A stretch of DNA of 49,136 nucleotides, from contig CANQJH010000002.1 in assembly GCA_947624195.1 (NCBI GenBank), forward strand, positions 84,918 to 134,053, written 5' to 3'. A model generated the notes under the pieces. That model did no database searches. It was not told the origin of the DNA and worked only from the letters and a program-made list of their open reading frames with translations. Position numbers and translations under genes: made by a program. This DNA is from an uncultured Clostridia bacterium (GTDB lineage: Bacteria > Bacillota > Clostridia > TANB77 > CAG-508). Shown in pieces: positions 37,501 to 44,942 of this stretch. How positions within the stretch are numbered: position 1 is the first letter of the stretch; the number at the start of each line of letters is the position of its first letter.

Positions 37501-39685
37501 CAGCAGAGTTGACACAAACGTATCTAATAAAGTAGCAGGTATAATAAGTACACAATCTAATGCCGGAAGCTTAGAAGAAATGGACTTAACTGTTGATGGT
37601 GATTTAAGAACATCTAAAACTAGCCAAGTTGAAGATAGACTAGAGCCTGATACAGATAAAGCTCCAAACCTAAAAGTAGTTATATCACAAGATGATAATG
37701 ATACAAGAATATTATCTGGATATGTATACGAGGATGAAAGAACTGTAACCAACGACAAAGCAGTTGTTGGAGATGGTAAATACCAAGATGGTGAAACCAA
37801 GATAAACGGTGTAAAAGTTGAATTAGTTGAACTAATACAAAATGTTGATGACAAAGGTATATTCTTAGGAAGCTATAGAGGCGAAAGAGTATGGGGAACA
37901 GCAACATATGAATTCCAAAACGGTAGATTAGTTCTAGCTAATGAAAACAAAGATAGATACTTCAGTGGAATTGGATTATCAAAAGTTATATTAAAAGGTC
38001 CTGGCATACTAAATGTATCAGAAGACTCTATAGGAGAAAACAACGGAGCATACTCATTTAAATCAGTACCACCTGGAGATTTCTTTATAAGATTTACTTA
38101 TGGGGATAGTGCACAGACAGTATTATTAAATGGGGACAATGAAGTAAATACATTAGTAGGAACTAGAGGATTAAACGCAAAATCATACAATGGTCAAGAC
38201 TACAAGAGTACAACATATCAAACAGAAATAGACCAAAGCGGAAGCTATAACGGAATAAATGGATTTACAAATTATGATACTCAAAATTACAATGTCAATA
38301 ATGTAACAGATAAATCAGCAATGTACTATTACAATGCAGACTTAAGCAAAAATGTACAAGGTGCATCAGATGCAAAAGACGTTTACAGTTATAGAGAAAG
38401 CGTAAACAATTGGTCATCTGGAGCAAGTGATAAAACATTATTAAATAATAGAGCAGAGATATTAGATTCATTTGAAAGTCTTGGAACATACGTATATGAA
38501 AACCAAGAAGAACAAAGAAAAGCTCAAGTTGATAAGATAAATGCATTAATTGCAAATACTGCAATGATAGCACAAACTGGTGTTATTGATACAGAAATAG
38601 AATTTAATACTACAACAACAGGAAATCAAGGCAATAACAACAAATTATCTTACACAATAGATGACATTGACTTAGGACTTCAAGAAAGGCCAAAAGCACA
38701 AATAAAACTAAATAAAGAGATAACAAACTTTAAATTAAAACTTGCAAATAATCAAACATTATTTGACACAACACAATCAGTTAATGATTTGTTCTTTGCA
38801 AAACACACTGGACACAAAGTAAATTATAACGATTACAGATTAGCAAGTTATGAATTAAGTAGAAACTCAAAAACATTACCTGAACTTATCCAAGTATATA
38901 TGGATGAAGAATTAATTGCAGGAGCATCAATAGAAGCTACTTATGGATTATCTGCACAAAATGTTGGTGAAGTCGACTATTTGGATAAGCAATTCTACTA
39001 CACTGGAAAATCAGCACATGCAGGAGATGAGAATTGGGTATCAAAAACAAATGCAAAAGAAGTAATAGACTATGTATCAAACTTATCTAGATATGATGCA
39101 AACTACCAAGATGTAAACTCTAACTGGGAAGTAGCAAATGCTTCAGACATCATCAAATCAACAACAATTAATGAAAATGGTGAAAAAGTTGTAGATTCAT
39201 CTAAATTAGATAATGATTTAGTAAATAGAAAATATTTAGAAGAAATTTCAACATACAATACTCTAATCACAACAGATAAATTATCATCAGACTTATTACC
39301 ATCATTATTTAATGAAGATAAATCAACTTCATCAACTAAACTTGTATTATCTGCATTATTGTCAAGCACAGGAGAAGGAAACTTCGTATATAACAACTTA
39401 GCAGAAATAGTAGCTACATCAAATACTCAAGGAAGAAGAATGGCATACTCAATAGTAGGAAATCAAGAAATGTCAGATCAATCACTAGGTGATGATACAA
39501 GTGAAGAAATATATACTCAAGTTGACTTAGTAACACCTACAGAAATTGACGCAGATAGCGCTCAAAAAATAGTAGTATTACCACCAACTGGTGAAAACAG
39601 AAATGTATTACCAATTGTATTAATTGGAATTGCAGTAGCAGTTATAGTAGTTGGAAGTGTAATCATTATTAAAAGAAGAGTATAA
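34559..39685 (+). CDS. Giant surface protein B2 with LPPTG cell-wall sorting signal (paralogue of B1)
   Basis: 1708 residues, start behind GAAAGGAGTTAGGT. The signal peptide is MRLKLKLTKTLLMIITMTL with cleavage near SVFG. The N-terminal module has Cys57 in DDTLFCIHKGEGY and Gln111 in IQNVIWSSDQF, the two positions expected of an internal thioester-type domain. Then come an SdrD B-like domain at about 450-540 (LGGNVWEDLPSDKL to KKYYVKFLYNGE), a second at about 1054-1190 (LSGYVYEDERTV to SVPPGDFFIRFTYGD) and a module at about 1384-1510 (IKLNKEITNFKLKLANNQ, GEVDYLDKQFYYTG). The end is a canonical sortase signal: LPPTG at 1674-1678, a hydrophobic helix and IIKRRV. It is expected to be covalently attached to peptidoglycan or polymerised by a sortase encoded elsewhere. 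Confidence 0.86.
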   Translation: MRLKLKLTKTLLMIITMTLIFSISKSVFGITISDPTDILTLTELPSEPYEFDDTLFCIHKGEGYSVYVNNAAPDKREVQYSTNESIKLEQSVAFAVYTAIQSGDWKEEDIQNVIWSSDQFNNLSNFCQLLKRYTGQTTSATSVSMIEARSNQYAQFYYGILKNGKVNFKTESNNTTVLVNQRNHTYTTGPYSLDIQTNELNDSIKNAKQILFDELSGENAKKYPNAPAFASYEITGLDGTDIEFLDKSGEKIEFPNWGDEFYIRYKPNSGITRINPQIKINYITEVLGNGMLYTGYKGTVEGYVSDINVTVTTPDEYNSDVTLTADQFDPNDFISGTLMQDDIDQDIDLKVIEYSITDYDPSEGKEPIYNDRGNIIGYEYYETCIKKFYYKAEIEQPSKFQEFVKIGIEASAEAGIKAEWKVDGDVKVSVLAKQDSTTMELETRNVAMELGGNVWEDLPSDKLGDYTGVWSEEDAPFAGMEVRLYDESGNLIKTTATDKNGKYHFYNLDPFKKYYVKFLYNGEIYEATYYKNNLTGGYSNAQDTNRESFNLRFGTIDSTPQNYKMGGSWHKSYALLAKLARDNGEYIGNGQDENGNVLALTYQDAWNKFLEFSATNGSYDVAYRELTAWLQTKGVGQSDTANVIQFIKDCMIESTTLIDDPLTSENYLVKYPVYDTFVLEDLDNPTDNVETVTLDETYYYLYTKQSDQSRYVDFGIKRRDQENIAIQKDVYKVTVIVNGKKQEYIYSKKNANDDGSWTVEVRAADALYNGTYAYTRELRKSEYLYDDQEQKNLQVFVTYRIIVKNDSQTLYSTINEVVDYYDADQYTFDGVLNQDGTYSFNQYNEYDANGNVTNTYTNSYVGADFKGNRMQNANLTVSNHTSFADREASKSLQGANYNYSSLYITGFKSQSGNDRFMPGEMGSVYLTFKANTDATTGKVKLDQDLNSGAITLGKRNIAEINGYSTYYGPNATVPNYLGQDNSRVDTNVSNKVAGIISTQSNAGSLEEMDLTVDGDLRTSKTSQVEDRLEPDTDKAPNLKVVISQDDNDTRILSGYVYEDERTVTNDKAVVGDGKYQDGETKINGVKVELVELIQNVDDKGIFLGSYRGERVWGTATYEFQNGRLVLANENKDRYFSGIGLSKVILKGPGILNVSEDSIGENNGAYSFKSVPPGDFFIRFTYGDSAQTVLLNGDNEVNTLVGTRGLNAKSYNGQDYKSTTYQTEIDQSGSYNGINGFTNYDTQNYNVNNVTDKSAMYYYNADLSKNVQGASDAKDVYSYRESVNNWSSGASDKTLLNNRAEILDSFESLGTYVYENQEEQRKAQVDKINALIANTAMIAQTGVIDTEIEFNTTTTGNQGNNNKLSYTIDDIDLGLQERPKAQIKLNKEITNFKLKLANNQTLFDTTQSVNDLFFAKHTGHKVNYNDYRLASYELSRNSKTLPELIQVYMDEELIAGASIEATYGLSAQNVGEVDYLDKQFYYTGKSAHAGDENWVSKTNAKEVIDYVSNLSRYDANYQDVNSNWEVANASDIIKSTTINENGEKVVDSSKLDNDLVNRKYLEEISTYNTLITTDKLSSDLLPSLFNEDKSTSSTKLVLSALLSSTGEGNFVYNNLAEIVATSNTQGRRMAYSIVGNQEMSDQSLGDDTSEEIYTQVDLVTPTEIDADSAQKIVVLPPTGENRNVLPIVLIGIAVAVIVVGSVIIIKRRV

Positions 39686-39793
39686 TACCATTTTCGATGG
39701 TAACGTAGATCATTGATAGATTTATCATAATAAAGTGTCATTACAAATGTAACAAATCGACAAACTTCTGACAGCAGAGTAAAACATAAATAA

Positions 39794-39832
39794 ACAAACA
39801 ACCAGCTCTTTGAGGGCTGGTTGTTTTGTTTG
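39794..39832 (+). terminator. Terminator of the surface-protein locus
   Basis: A strong stem (ACAAACAACCAGC paired with GCTGGTTGTTTTGT), a short loop and a T-rich end, about 110 bp past the B2 stop. Confidence 0.9.
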
Positions 39833-39850
39833 CTTAATCAGTTATTAAAA

Positions 39851-39898
39851 AAATGATATCATAAATGTCGCCACAAATGATACCATAAATGTTACTAT
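39851..39898. repeat. Two 24-bp tandem repeats
   Basis: AAATGATATCATAAATGT (39851-39868) recurs as AAATGATACCATAAATGT at 39875-39892, a 24-bp period with the intervening bases partly conserved. It contains the dyad TGATATCA. It lies between the locus terminator and the 3' end of the XRE gene and could be an operator for that or another regulator. Confidence 0.5.
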
Positions 39899-39925
39899 AA
39901 AATTGAATAAAACAGTCAATCTAAA

Positions 39926-40192
39926 TTAGGAAGCTTTAAAAATCTTAGAAACTGGATCAAGCAATTCTGTTACTTTAATTCCAAGCACAGCAGATATTGC
40001 ACAAATTTCATAATCTCTAACAGTTCTTTGATTATTCTCAATTCTGTGCAAACTAGTAACAGGGATATTAACTCCAACTAAAAGTAATCTAGAAGAAAGC
40101 TTTTCTAGAGATATGCCTTTTTCCATTCTCTTTTCCCTTAAAATTGGACCAACTAAATTTAAGTTATCTTCATATTTTCCACAATTTTTCAT
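39926..40192 (-). CDS. Small XRE-family helix-turn-helix regulator
   Basis: An 88-residue protein, little more than one Cro/CI-type HTH domain: LVGPILREKRMEKGISLEKL, then SSRLLLVGVNIPVTSLHRIE (recognition helix), NNQRTVRDYEICAIS and LGIKVTELLD. AATGAGGTAGATT precedes the ATG. It stands alone in reverse orientation just past the surface-protein locus. Targets are unknown; the tandem repeats at 39851-39898 are a candidate site, but they lie at its 3' side rather than at its promoter. Confidence 0.85.
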   Translation of the reverse strand: MKNCGKYEDNLNLVGPILREKRMEKGISLEKLSSRLLLVGVNIPVTSLHRIENNQRTVRDYEICAISAVLGIKVTELLDPVSKIFKAS

Positions 40193-40276
40193 AATCTACC
40201 TCATTCATTTATTTTTCTTATTATATATGTAAAAATCAAATTTAATATAGTCACTCATGAGAAAAAAGAAAAATAT

Positions 40277-40447
40277 TCCAAGCTGTCGAAAATTTCATAA
40301 GGCCACTGCTGGCTGTGCAATGAGTGTACTTCCTAGATAATACGTAATGCCATTGGGCGCTTGTATGTAATTTTCTTCATTCGACCCTTGCTAGCGCTAC
40401 GGGTGGCGACTAAAGCGGCTTACTCAAAAACAAATATATTTATGTTT
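40277..40447 (-). repeat. ~200-bp GC-richer repeat, copy B (inverted, diverged)
   Basis: On the minus strand the core reads GCCACCCGTAGCG, CTAGCAAGGGTCGAATGAAG, ATTACATACAAGCGCCCAAT, GGCATTA and AGTGGCCTTATG, closely following copies A and C. The inverted ends are degraded (only AAACAAATATATTTATGTTT is left on one side). The GCCA/TGGC stem is kept although its loop changed (GCAG for TTAG). The segment TGTCGAA at 40284-40290 equals a Spo0A box, but the same bases occur in copy A far from any sporulation gene. Confidence 0.7.
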
Positions 40448-40578
40448 TTTATTATTGCTATTTCTGTAAATTTTCTACAATTTGCAATAACATCTTGTAA
40501 TTTTGCAGAAAATAAGATAGAATAAAGAAAAATTGTATCACAAATTGTAAAGTACTTTTTTAACTTTACTCCAATATT

Positions 40579-40611
40579 ATGACAAAATATTTGACCGGCT
40601 TGTACTACAAT
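40579..40611 (+). promoter_or_regulatory. Candidate long-spacer promoter of spoIIE
   Basis: ATGACA (40579-40584) and TACAAT (40606-40611) are separated by 21 bp. This is the unusual spacing known for Spo0A-dependent sigma-A promoters of spoIIE and spoIIG in Bacillus. Two sequences resembling Spo0A boxes (TATGACA, TTTGACC; each 5 of 7 to TTCGACA) lie at the -35 side about 11 bp apart. Confidence 0.35.
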
Positions 40612-40648
40612 TAGTTCAGTAAAATTAAAAAAGTAAGAGGTGGTAAGG

Positions 40649-43087
40649 ATGTTACAAAATATATCAAGAGATTATGAACAAAAAGAGGAAAGAACGAATA
40701 TTAATTTTAAAGAAGCATTATCTAAAATTTTTAGTATTCAAAATATATTTATATACATATTAACTTTTATGATATCAATGGTTGGATTTGGTGTAGATCA
40801 AACAATGATTGCTCCATTTGGGCTAGCTATGGTAACTGCTTGTATAAGTAATGGTGTACCTATAGCAGTGCTATATCTATCAAGCTTACTAGGAACAGCT
40901 ATTAAATTTGGTGGAACCAATACCATGATGTTTGTATTTTCATCTGTACTTATGCTATTTCTAGTTTTAATAAGAAAGCCTACTAAACGTGAAGAAGAAA
41001 ACGAAAAAATCAAATTAGGAGCATATCTATTTATATCAATATTATTTGTACAAGCTATTTCAATGATTTTTAAAGGATTTTATATATATGATTTGCTAGT
41101 TGCGGTTGTAACCAGTGTGGCAAGTTATATATTTTATAAAATTTTTGTAAATTCATTGGATGTAATAGCAAAATATGGAGCAAAAAGAGTATTTTCAATA
41201 GAAGAAGTTATAGGAGCTAGTTTACTTATTGCTATAGCAACTATTTCACTAAGCAACCTACATATATTTTCATTTTCAATAAGAAACATTATCTGTATAT
41301 TTATTGTTCTACTATTAGGCTGGAGAAATGGTATATTAGTAGGTGGCATAAGTGGAACAACCATAGGCATAGTTTTAGGAATAATTGGAGATGGAAACAC
41401 CACTCTAATTGCTGCTTATGCCATATCAGGAATGCTTGCAGGACTTCTAAATAGATTTGGCAAAATAGGTGTAATAGTGGGATTTGCACTTGGCAACATA
41501 CTTATTGCATATAGTGCAAATGGCGGAGTTAGCAATATCATATTATTTCAAGAAATATTGATTGCATCAATAGGCCTACTTGCAGTGCCAAAGAATTTTA
41601 AAATTGACATTGATAAAATAATTCCAAAGACAAAGCTTTTGCCAGAAGCAGGCAGAGTGTTGGAAGGCAATGATGAAGCCCTAATTAAGCTAAATAGTAT
41701 ATCTCAGACAATTTCTGAAATTGCAGAAAATTATAAACAAGATGAATTCTATCAAAAAAATGAAGAAACTTTTGAAGATGAAGTTATCAAATCAATAGAA
41801 GGCATGGAAGACAATCTTTTATATGATGACATTTATAATGGTGAAGGGGACATTTTAAGAGACATTTTTGATAACTTAATGGAAAATGGCATATTAACTC
41901 AAAATGCCATTATTAGCATATTTGCCAAGAATAACATTTATCTAATGAGCTCAGATGATTTAGATGCAAATGAGGTTGAAGAAAAAGAAATAAGGGAAAT
42001 GTTAAGAGCAATCAATTCTGCATATAGAATTTGCAAAGTAAATCTTGTTTGGCAGAAGAAGTTAGACGAAGCTAATAAAAACATGTCTGACCAATTAAAG
42101 ACAGTTAAAACAGCTATTGAAAACATTACTGATGACATGTCAGATGCAGAAAGCGAAGAATTCAAAAATCAAAAACAAAATATTCTAAAAAGTTTACAAG
42201 ACAAGAGCATTGCTACTAAAGATTTAAAAATAAGACAGGAGCATTCAGGAAGATTTATAATCAATGCGTATACTGATGTATGTAACGACTCAGATGGAAG
42301 AGTTTGTCCAGTAAAACAAATTTCTAAAGCAATAGCAAGTGCACTAGGCGAAAGAGTTATATTACAAGACCAAAAATGCGGAATAAGATTAAACAGAAAC
42401 ACATGCTCTTACACATATATTTCCGATGACAACTTTTTAGTTCAAACAGGATTTGCAAAAGTAAAAAAAGAAGGAGAAACAGTGTCAGGAGACACAATGT
42501 CAAATATAAGACTAGCAGACGGGAAATACTTATTCGCAATAAGTGACGGTATGGGAAGCGGTAAATCAGCAGAAAAGAACAGCAAAATTGCAGTAAGTAT
42601 GTTAGAGAGGTTACTAAGCTCAGGCTTTGAAAAAGAAACATCAATAAAGCTTATCAACTCAGCTATTTTAACTGCTAATAAAGAAGACAATTATGCAACA
42701 TTAGATATAAGCATATTAGACTTATTTGCAGGTAATATGCAACTAATAAAAAGTGGAGCCTGTCCTACTTACATAAAAAGCAAAAGAAATGTAAGTATAA
42801 TAAAATCCACGTCACTTCCAACAGGAATAATGAATGACATAAATGTGGATACATATGACAAAGATTTAGAAGATGGCGATATTGTAGTAATGTGCAGTGA
42901 TGGAATATTGGATTCAAGCATGGAATATGCTAATAGAGATTTGTGGCTAAAATATCTACTAGAGGATATTCAAACTGATGTACCAGAAAGGATTGCTGAC
43001 ATTATTTTAAGAGAAGCTGTAGATAATTGTGTAGGCAAACCTAAAGATGACATGAGCGTAGCAGTTATTAAAGTTTTAAAAAAATAA
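40649..43087 (+). CDS. spoIIE: Stage II sporulation protein E (SpoIIE phosphatase)
   Basis: 812 residues. The N-terminal third (about residues 30-325) holds about ten hydrophobic segments (GFGVDQTMIAPFGLAMVTAC, LLLGWRNGILVGGISGTTIG). A central helical regulatory region follows, then a C-terminal PP2C-type phosphatase domain: YLFAISDGMGSGKSAEKNSK, YATLDISILDLFAGNMQLIK, GACPTYIK, DIVVMCSDGILDS and PKDDMSVAVIKV. SpoIIE dephosphorylates SpoIIAA to activate sigma-F in the forespore and takes part in polar septation. The ATG at 40649 is chosen because GAGGTGG lies about 6 nt upstream; an in-frame GTG at 40640 overlaps that site. Its presence marks the organism as a spore former. Confidence 0.96.
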   Translation: MLQNISRDYEQKEERTNINFKEALSKIFSIQNIFIYILTFMISMVGFGVDQTMIAPFGLAMVTACISNGVPIAVLYLSSLLGTAIKFGGTNTMMFVFSSVLMLFLVLIRKPTKREEENEKIKLGAYLFISILFVQAISMIFKGFYIYDLLVAVVTSVASYIFYKIFVNSLDVIAKYGAKRVFSIEEVIGASLLIAIATISLSNLHIFSFSIRNIICIFIVLLLGWRNGILVGGISGTTIGIVLGIIGDGNTTLIAAYAISGMLAGLLNRFGKIGVIVGFALGNILIAYSANGGVSNIILFQEILIASIGLLAVPKNFKIDIDKIIPKTKLLPEAGRVLEGNDEALIKLNSISQTISEIAENYKQDEFYQKNEETFEDEVIKSIEGMEDNLLYDDIYNGEGDILRDIFDNLMENGILTQNAIISIFAKNNIYLMSSDDLDANEVEEKEIREMLRAINSAYRICKVNLVWQKKLDEANKNMSDQLKTVKTAIENITDDMSDAESEEFKNQKQNILKSLQDKSIATKDLKIRQEHSGRFIINAYTDVCNDSDGRVCPVKQISKAIASALGERVILQDQKCGIRLNRNTCSYTYISDDNFLVQTGFAKVKKEGETVSGDTMSNIRLADGKYLFAISDGMGSGKSAEKNSKIAVSMLERLLSSGFEKETSIKLINSAILTANKEDNYATLDISILDLFAGNMQLIKSGACPTYIKSKRNVSIIKSTSLPTGIMNDINVDTYDKDLEDGDIVVMCSDGILDSSMEYANRDLWLKYLLEDIQTDVPERIADIILREAVDNCVGKPKDDMSVAVIKVLKK

Positions 43088-43111
43088 ATCGTAAAAATAT
43101 GCACCTAAAGT

Positions 43112-43140
43112 ATTGAAAAAAAAGTAAAAACTTGATATAT
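43112..43140 (+). promoter_or_regulatory. Sigma-A promoter of the WG-repeat gene
   Basis: TTGAAA (43112-43117), a 17-bp spacer and TATATT (43135-43140). A leader of roughly 115 nt follows. Confidence 0.65.
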
Positions 43141-43220
43141 TATAGTTGAATTACTCCTCAGAAATCTACGTTTCACTGATTTACATAGTAAGTCATTGAA
43201 GCATGGACACTGAGTGAAGA

Positions 43221-43261
43221 AAGGAGATTATAGTATATCTTTTTTATACTATAAGAAAGTT
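43221..43261 (+). promoter_or_regulatory. Split ribosome binding site: Shine-Dalgarno, 10-bp hairpin, then ATG
   Basis: AAGGAG (43221-43226) is 35 nt from the ATG at 43262. Between them is a perfect 10-bp hairpin (TTATAGTATA 43228-43237; TATACTATAA 43245-43254; 7-nt loop). Folding would leave an effective spacing of about 8 nt. No ATG, GTG or TTG lies at normal distance from the AAGGAG. Confidence 0.6.
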
Positions 43262-44785
43262 ATGGGAAGAGGAAGAAGATATGACGGAGAAAGAAAACTA
43301 AATATGAAAAAAGTAGTTGCTGTTGGACTAGCTATAGCAACCTTAATCATAGTAATAGTTTTAATGGTTAAATATCCGACATTACACAAAGGAGGCGAAG
43401 GCAAAAACGTAGCAAACTCATATTTAGTTGCTTGCAGTGATAATAAATGGGGTGTAATTAATTCAAAAGGAGAAATCATAATTGATACAATTTATGAAAA
43501 TATGATTGTTATACCAGATCCAAGCAAAGCTATATTCATATGTCAAGAAGATGTTGACTTAGAAAATGGTACATATAAATCATATGCTATGGACGCAAGT
43601 TCTAGCAAATTATTTACATCATATGACCAAGTCGAAGCTATGCAAAATGTAGATAGTATGGGTAATGTATTTTATGATACTAGCGTTTTAAAAGTTCAAA
43701 GAGACGGTAAATATGGCTTAATAAATTTTAGCGGAAAAGAGTTATTATCACCAGACTATACATCAATAACTCCACTTAAAAATGTAACTAAAAGCTTTGT
43801 TACAGAAAAAGATGGTAAATACGGCTTAGTAGATAATAGTGGAAGTGTAATCATTGAAAATAATTACACAGAAATAGTGGCATTAACAAATAGGTACGAA
43901 GACGGATTTATAGTTAAAGATAGCAATAATCAATATGGTTTAATTAATTATAATAGAAAACAGATTTTAGACTGCAAATATACTGAAATCATGCATGTTT
44001 ACGGAAGTGAAATGTATGTTGTAAAAGAAGGAAATGACATTGAATTAGTATCTGCAGATGGATTGATAAAACTAAAAAATGGATTTACAGAGGCAGTAAG
44101 TATTGATAATAGCAACGTAATCGTAAAGGCAGATGGCAAGTATGGAGTAATCTCATCAACAGGGGAAAAACTTATTAATCAGGAATATCAAGATTTAAAA
44201 TACGCATTTGAAGGAAATTACATAGCTAAAAAAGATGACAAATATGGCATAATTAATTTACAAGGAGAGACTCCTGTAAACTTTAACTACAATTATATCT
44301 CATATTCAAGTGAAGAAGGATTTATTGAAGCAGAAAAAGACAATGGAGAGATGGATTTAATAAACACAACATTTGAAGTAAAGACTTCAGGAATCTTATC
44401 TGAAATAAACTCTAATTTAGGATATATTAAAGTTAGAAAAGACGGAGAATACAAATATTATAACTTCAAATTGGAAGAAAAAAAGGTTCAAGATGTATTA
44501 TCAAGCAACACATTATTTTTATCAAAATACAATAACAAATACGGTTTTGTAGACAAAAATGGAATCGTAGTTGTAGATTATACATATGATGACGCAACAG
44601 AACAAAATGATTACGGCTTTTCAGCTGTTAAAAAAGACGGCAAATGGGGAGTTATAGATGCAACAGGAAAAGTAATAGTAGAGCCATCCCTTGAATTAAG
44701 CCAAAATACAGTGATAAGCTTCATAAGCAAATGGCACTTGGCACCAGACTTAAATGCAAATTATTATACTGATAGCAAAGAGTAA
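43262..44785 (+). CDS. WG-repeat membrane-anchored protein
   Basis: 507 residues from the ATG at 43262. A basic N-terminus (MGRGRRYDGERKLNMKK) precedes one membrane helix (about residues 18-37, AVGLAIATLIIVIVLMV), and the rest is outside the cell. The ectodomain is built of about ten WG-type (KWGxIxxxGxxxxxxxYxxI) repeats: NKWGVINSKGEIIIDTIYEN, KYGLINFSGKELLSPDYTSI, KYGLVDNSGSVIIENNYTEI, KYGVISSTGEKLINQEYQDL, KYGFVDKNGIVVVDYTYDDA, KWGVIDATGKVIVEP. WG repeats are common in Bacillota and Bacteroidota; their role is unclear, perhaps protein or wall binding. It lies after spoIIE but has its own promoter. The start is uncertain: GTG at 43214 and ATG at 43307 are alternatives; 43262 fits the hairpin-spaced ribosome binding site and the family's usual N-terminus. 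Confidence 0.85.
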   Translation: MGRGRRYDGERKLNMKKVVAVGLAIATLIIVIVLMVKYPTLHKGGEGKNVANSYLVACSDNKWGVINSKGEIIIDTIYENMIVIPDPSKAIFICQEDVDLENGTYKSYAMDASSSKLFTSYDQVEAMQNVDSMGNVFYDTSVLKVQRDGKYGLINFSGKELLSPDYTSITPLKNVTKSFVTEKDGKYGLVDNSGSVIIENNYTEIVALTNRYEDGFIVKDSNNQYGLINYNRKQILDCKYTEIMHVYGSEMYVVKEGNDIELVSADGLIKLKNGFTEAVSIDNSNVIVKADGKYGVISSTGEKLINQEYQDLKYAFEGNYIAKKDDKYGIINLQGETPVNFNYNYISYSSEEGFIEAEKDNGEMDLINTTFEVKTSGILSEINSNLGYIKVRKDGEYKYYNFKLEEKKVQDVLSSNTLFLSKYNNKYGFVDKNGIVVVDYTYDDATEQNDYGFSAVKKDGKWGVIDATGKVIVEPSLELSQNTVISFISKWHLAPDLNANYYTDSKE

Positions 44786-44899
44786 GATAAGTGTAGATAG
44801 CTCAAATGTAAGCAAAAGTAAGTCATGTAGACCGTTAAGAGTAATATTAACTTAAATTATTGAATATATAGCTAAAAACAAAAGAAATAAAAATTTAAG

Positions 44900-44942
44900 A
44901 AGGGAGAGTATGTTAGTTTTATCACTAACATAAATTGAAAAA
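44900..44942 (+). promoter_or_regulatory. Second Shine-Dalgarno / hairpin / ATG arrangement, with a 7-codon leader frame
   Basis: AAGGGAG (44900-44906) is followed by a perfect 9-bp hairpin (TATGTTAGT 44909-44917; ACTAACATA 44924-44932) and then 10 nt to the ATG at 44943, which has no other ribosome binding site. The hairpin also contains a tiny frame ATG..TAA (44910-44933, MLVLSLT). Either hairpin-spaced initiation or leader-peptide coupling could drive the downstream gene. Confidence 0.55.

Larger units (their letters stand above)
18934..39685 (+). other. Tandemly duplicated two-gene surface-protein locus (A1-B1-A2-B2)
   Basis: Four very large genes in one direction over 20.8 kb. A1 and A2 share order and wording (EINKGYMYTNL, LIYEDEL, GTQT-Y, VRIVAD--LDNLA, SLANTLI-PGET). 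B1 and B2 do likewise (GNV---LPSDKL, TGQDYKST / NGQDYKST, KINGITVQLVEL / KINGVKVELVEL, GEVDY-DKQFYY, PTGENR). Spacing within pairs is 20 bp and 2 bp. A terminator follows B2. The simplest history is duplication of an A-B pair with later divergence. Confidence 0.8.
40193..40648. other. Intergenic region between the XRE gene and spoIIE
   Basis: 456 bp without a gene, between divergent genes. It contains repeat copy B (inverted, 40277-40447), an A/T-rich stretch with TACAATTTGCAA / TTGTAATTTTGCA near-repeats (40488-40508), and the candidate spoIIE promoter at 40579-40611. Confidence 0.6.

Noticed and set aside
18934-39685. Recent (near-identical) duplication of the surface genes
   Set aside because: The paralogues agree in order and motifs but differ at most residues, and no long identical DNA stretches are seen, so the duplication is old.
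40284-40290. TGTCGAA as a functional Spo0A box for spoIIE
   Set aside because: The same bases (TTCGACA) are part of the dispersed repeat, including copy A between pcrA and mecA, so its presence here is explained by the repeat.
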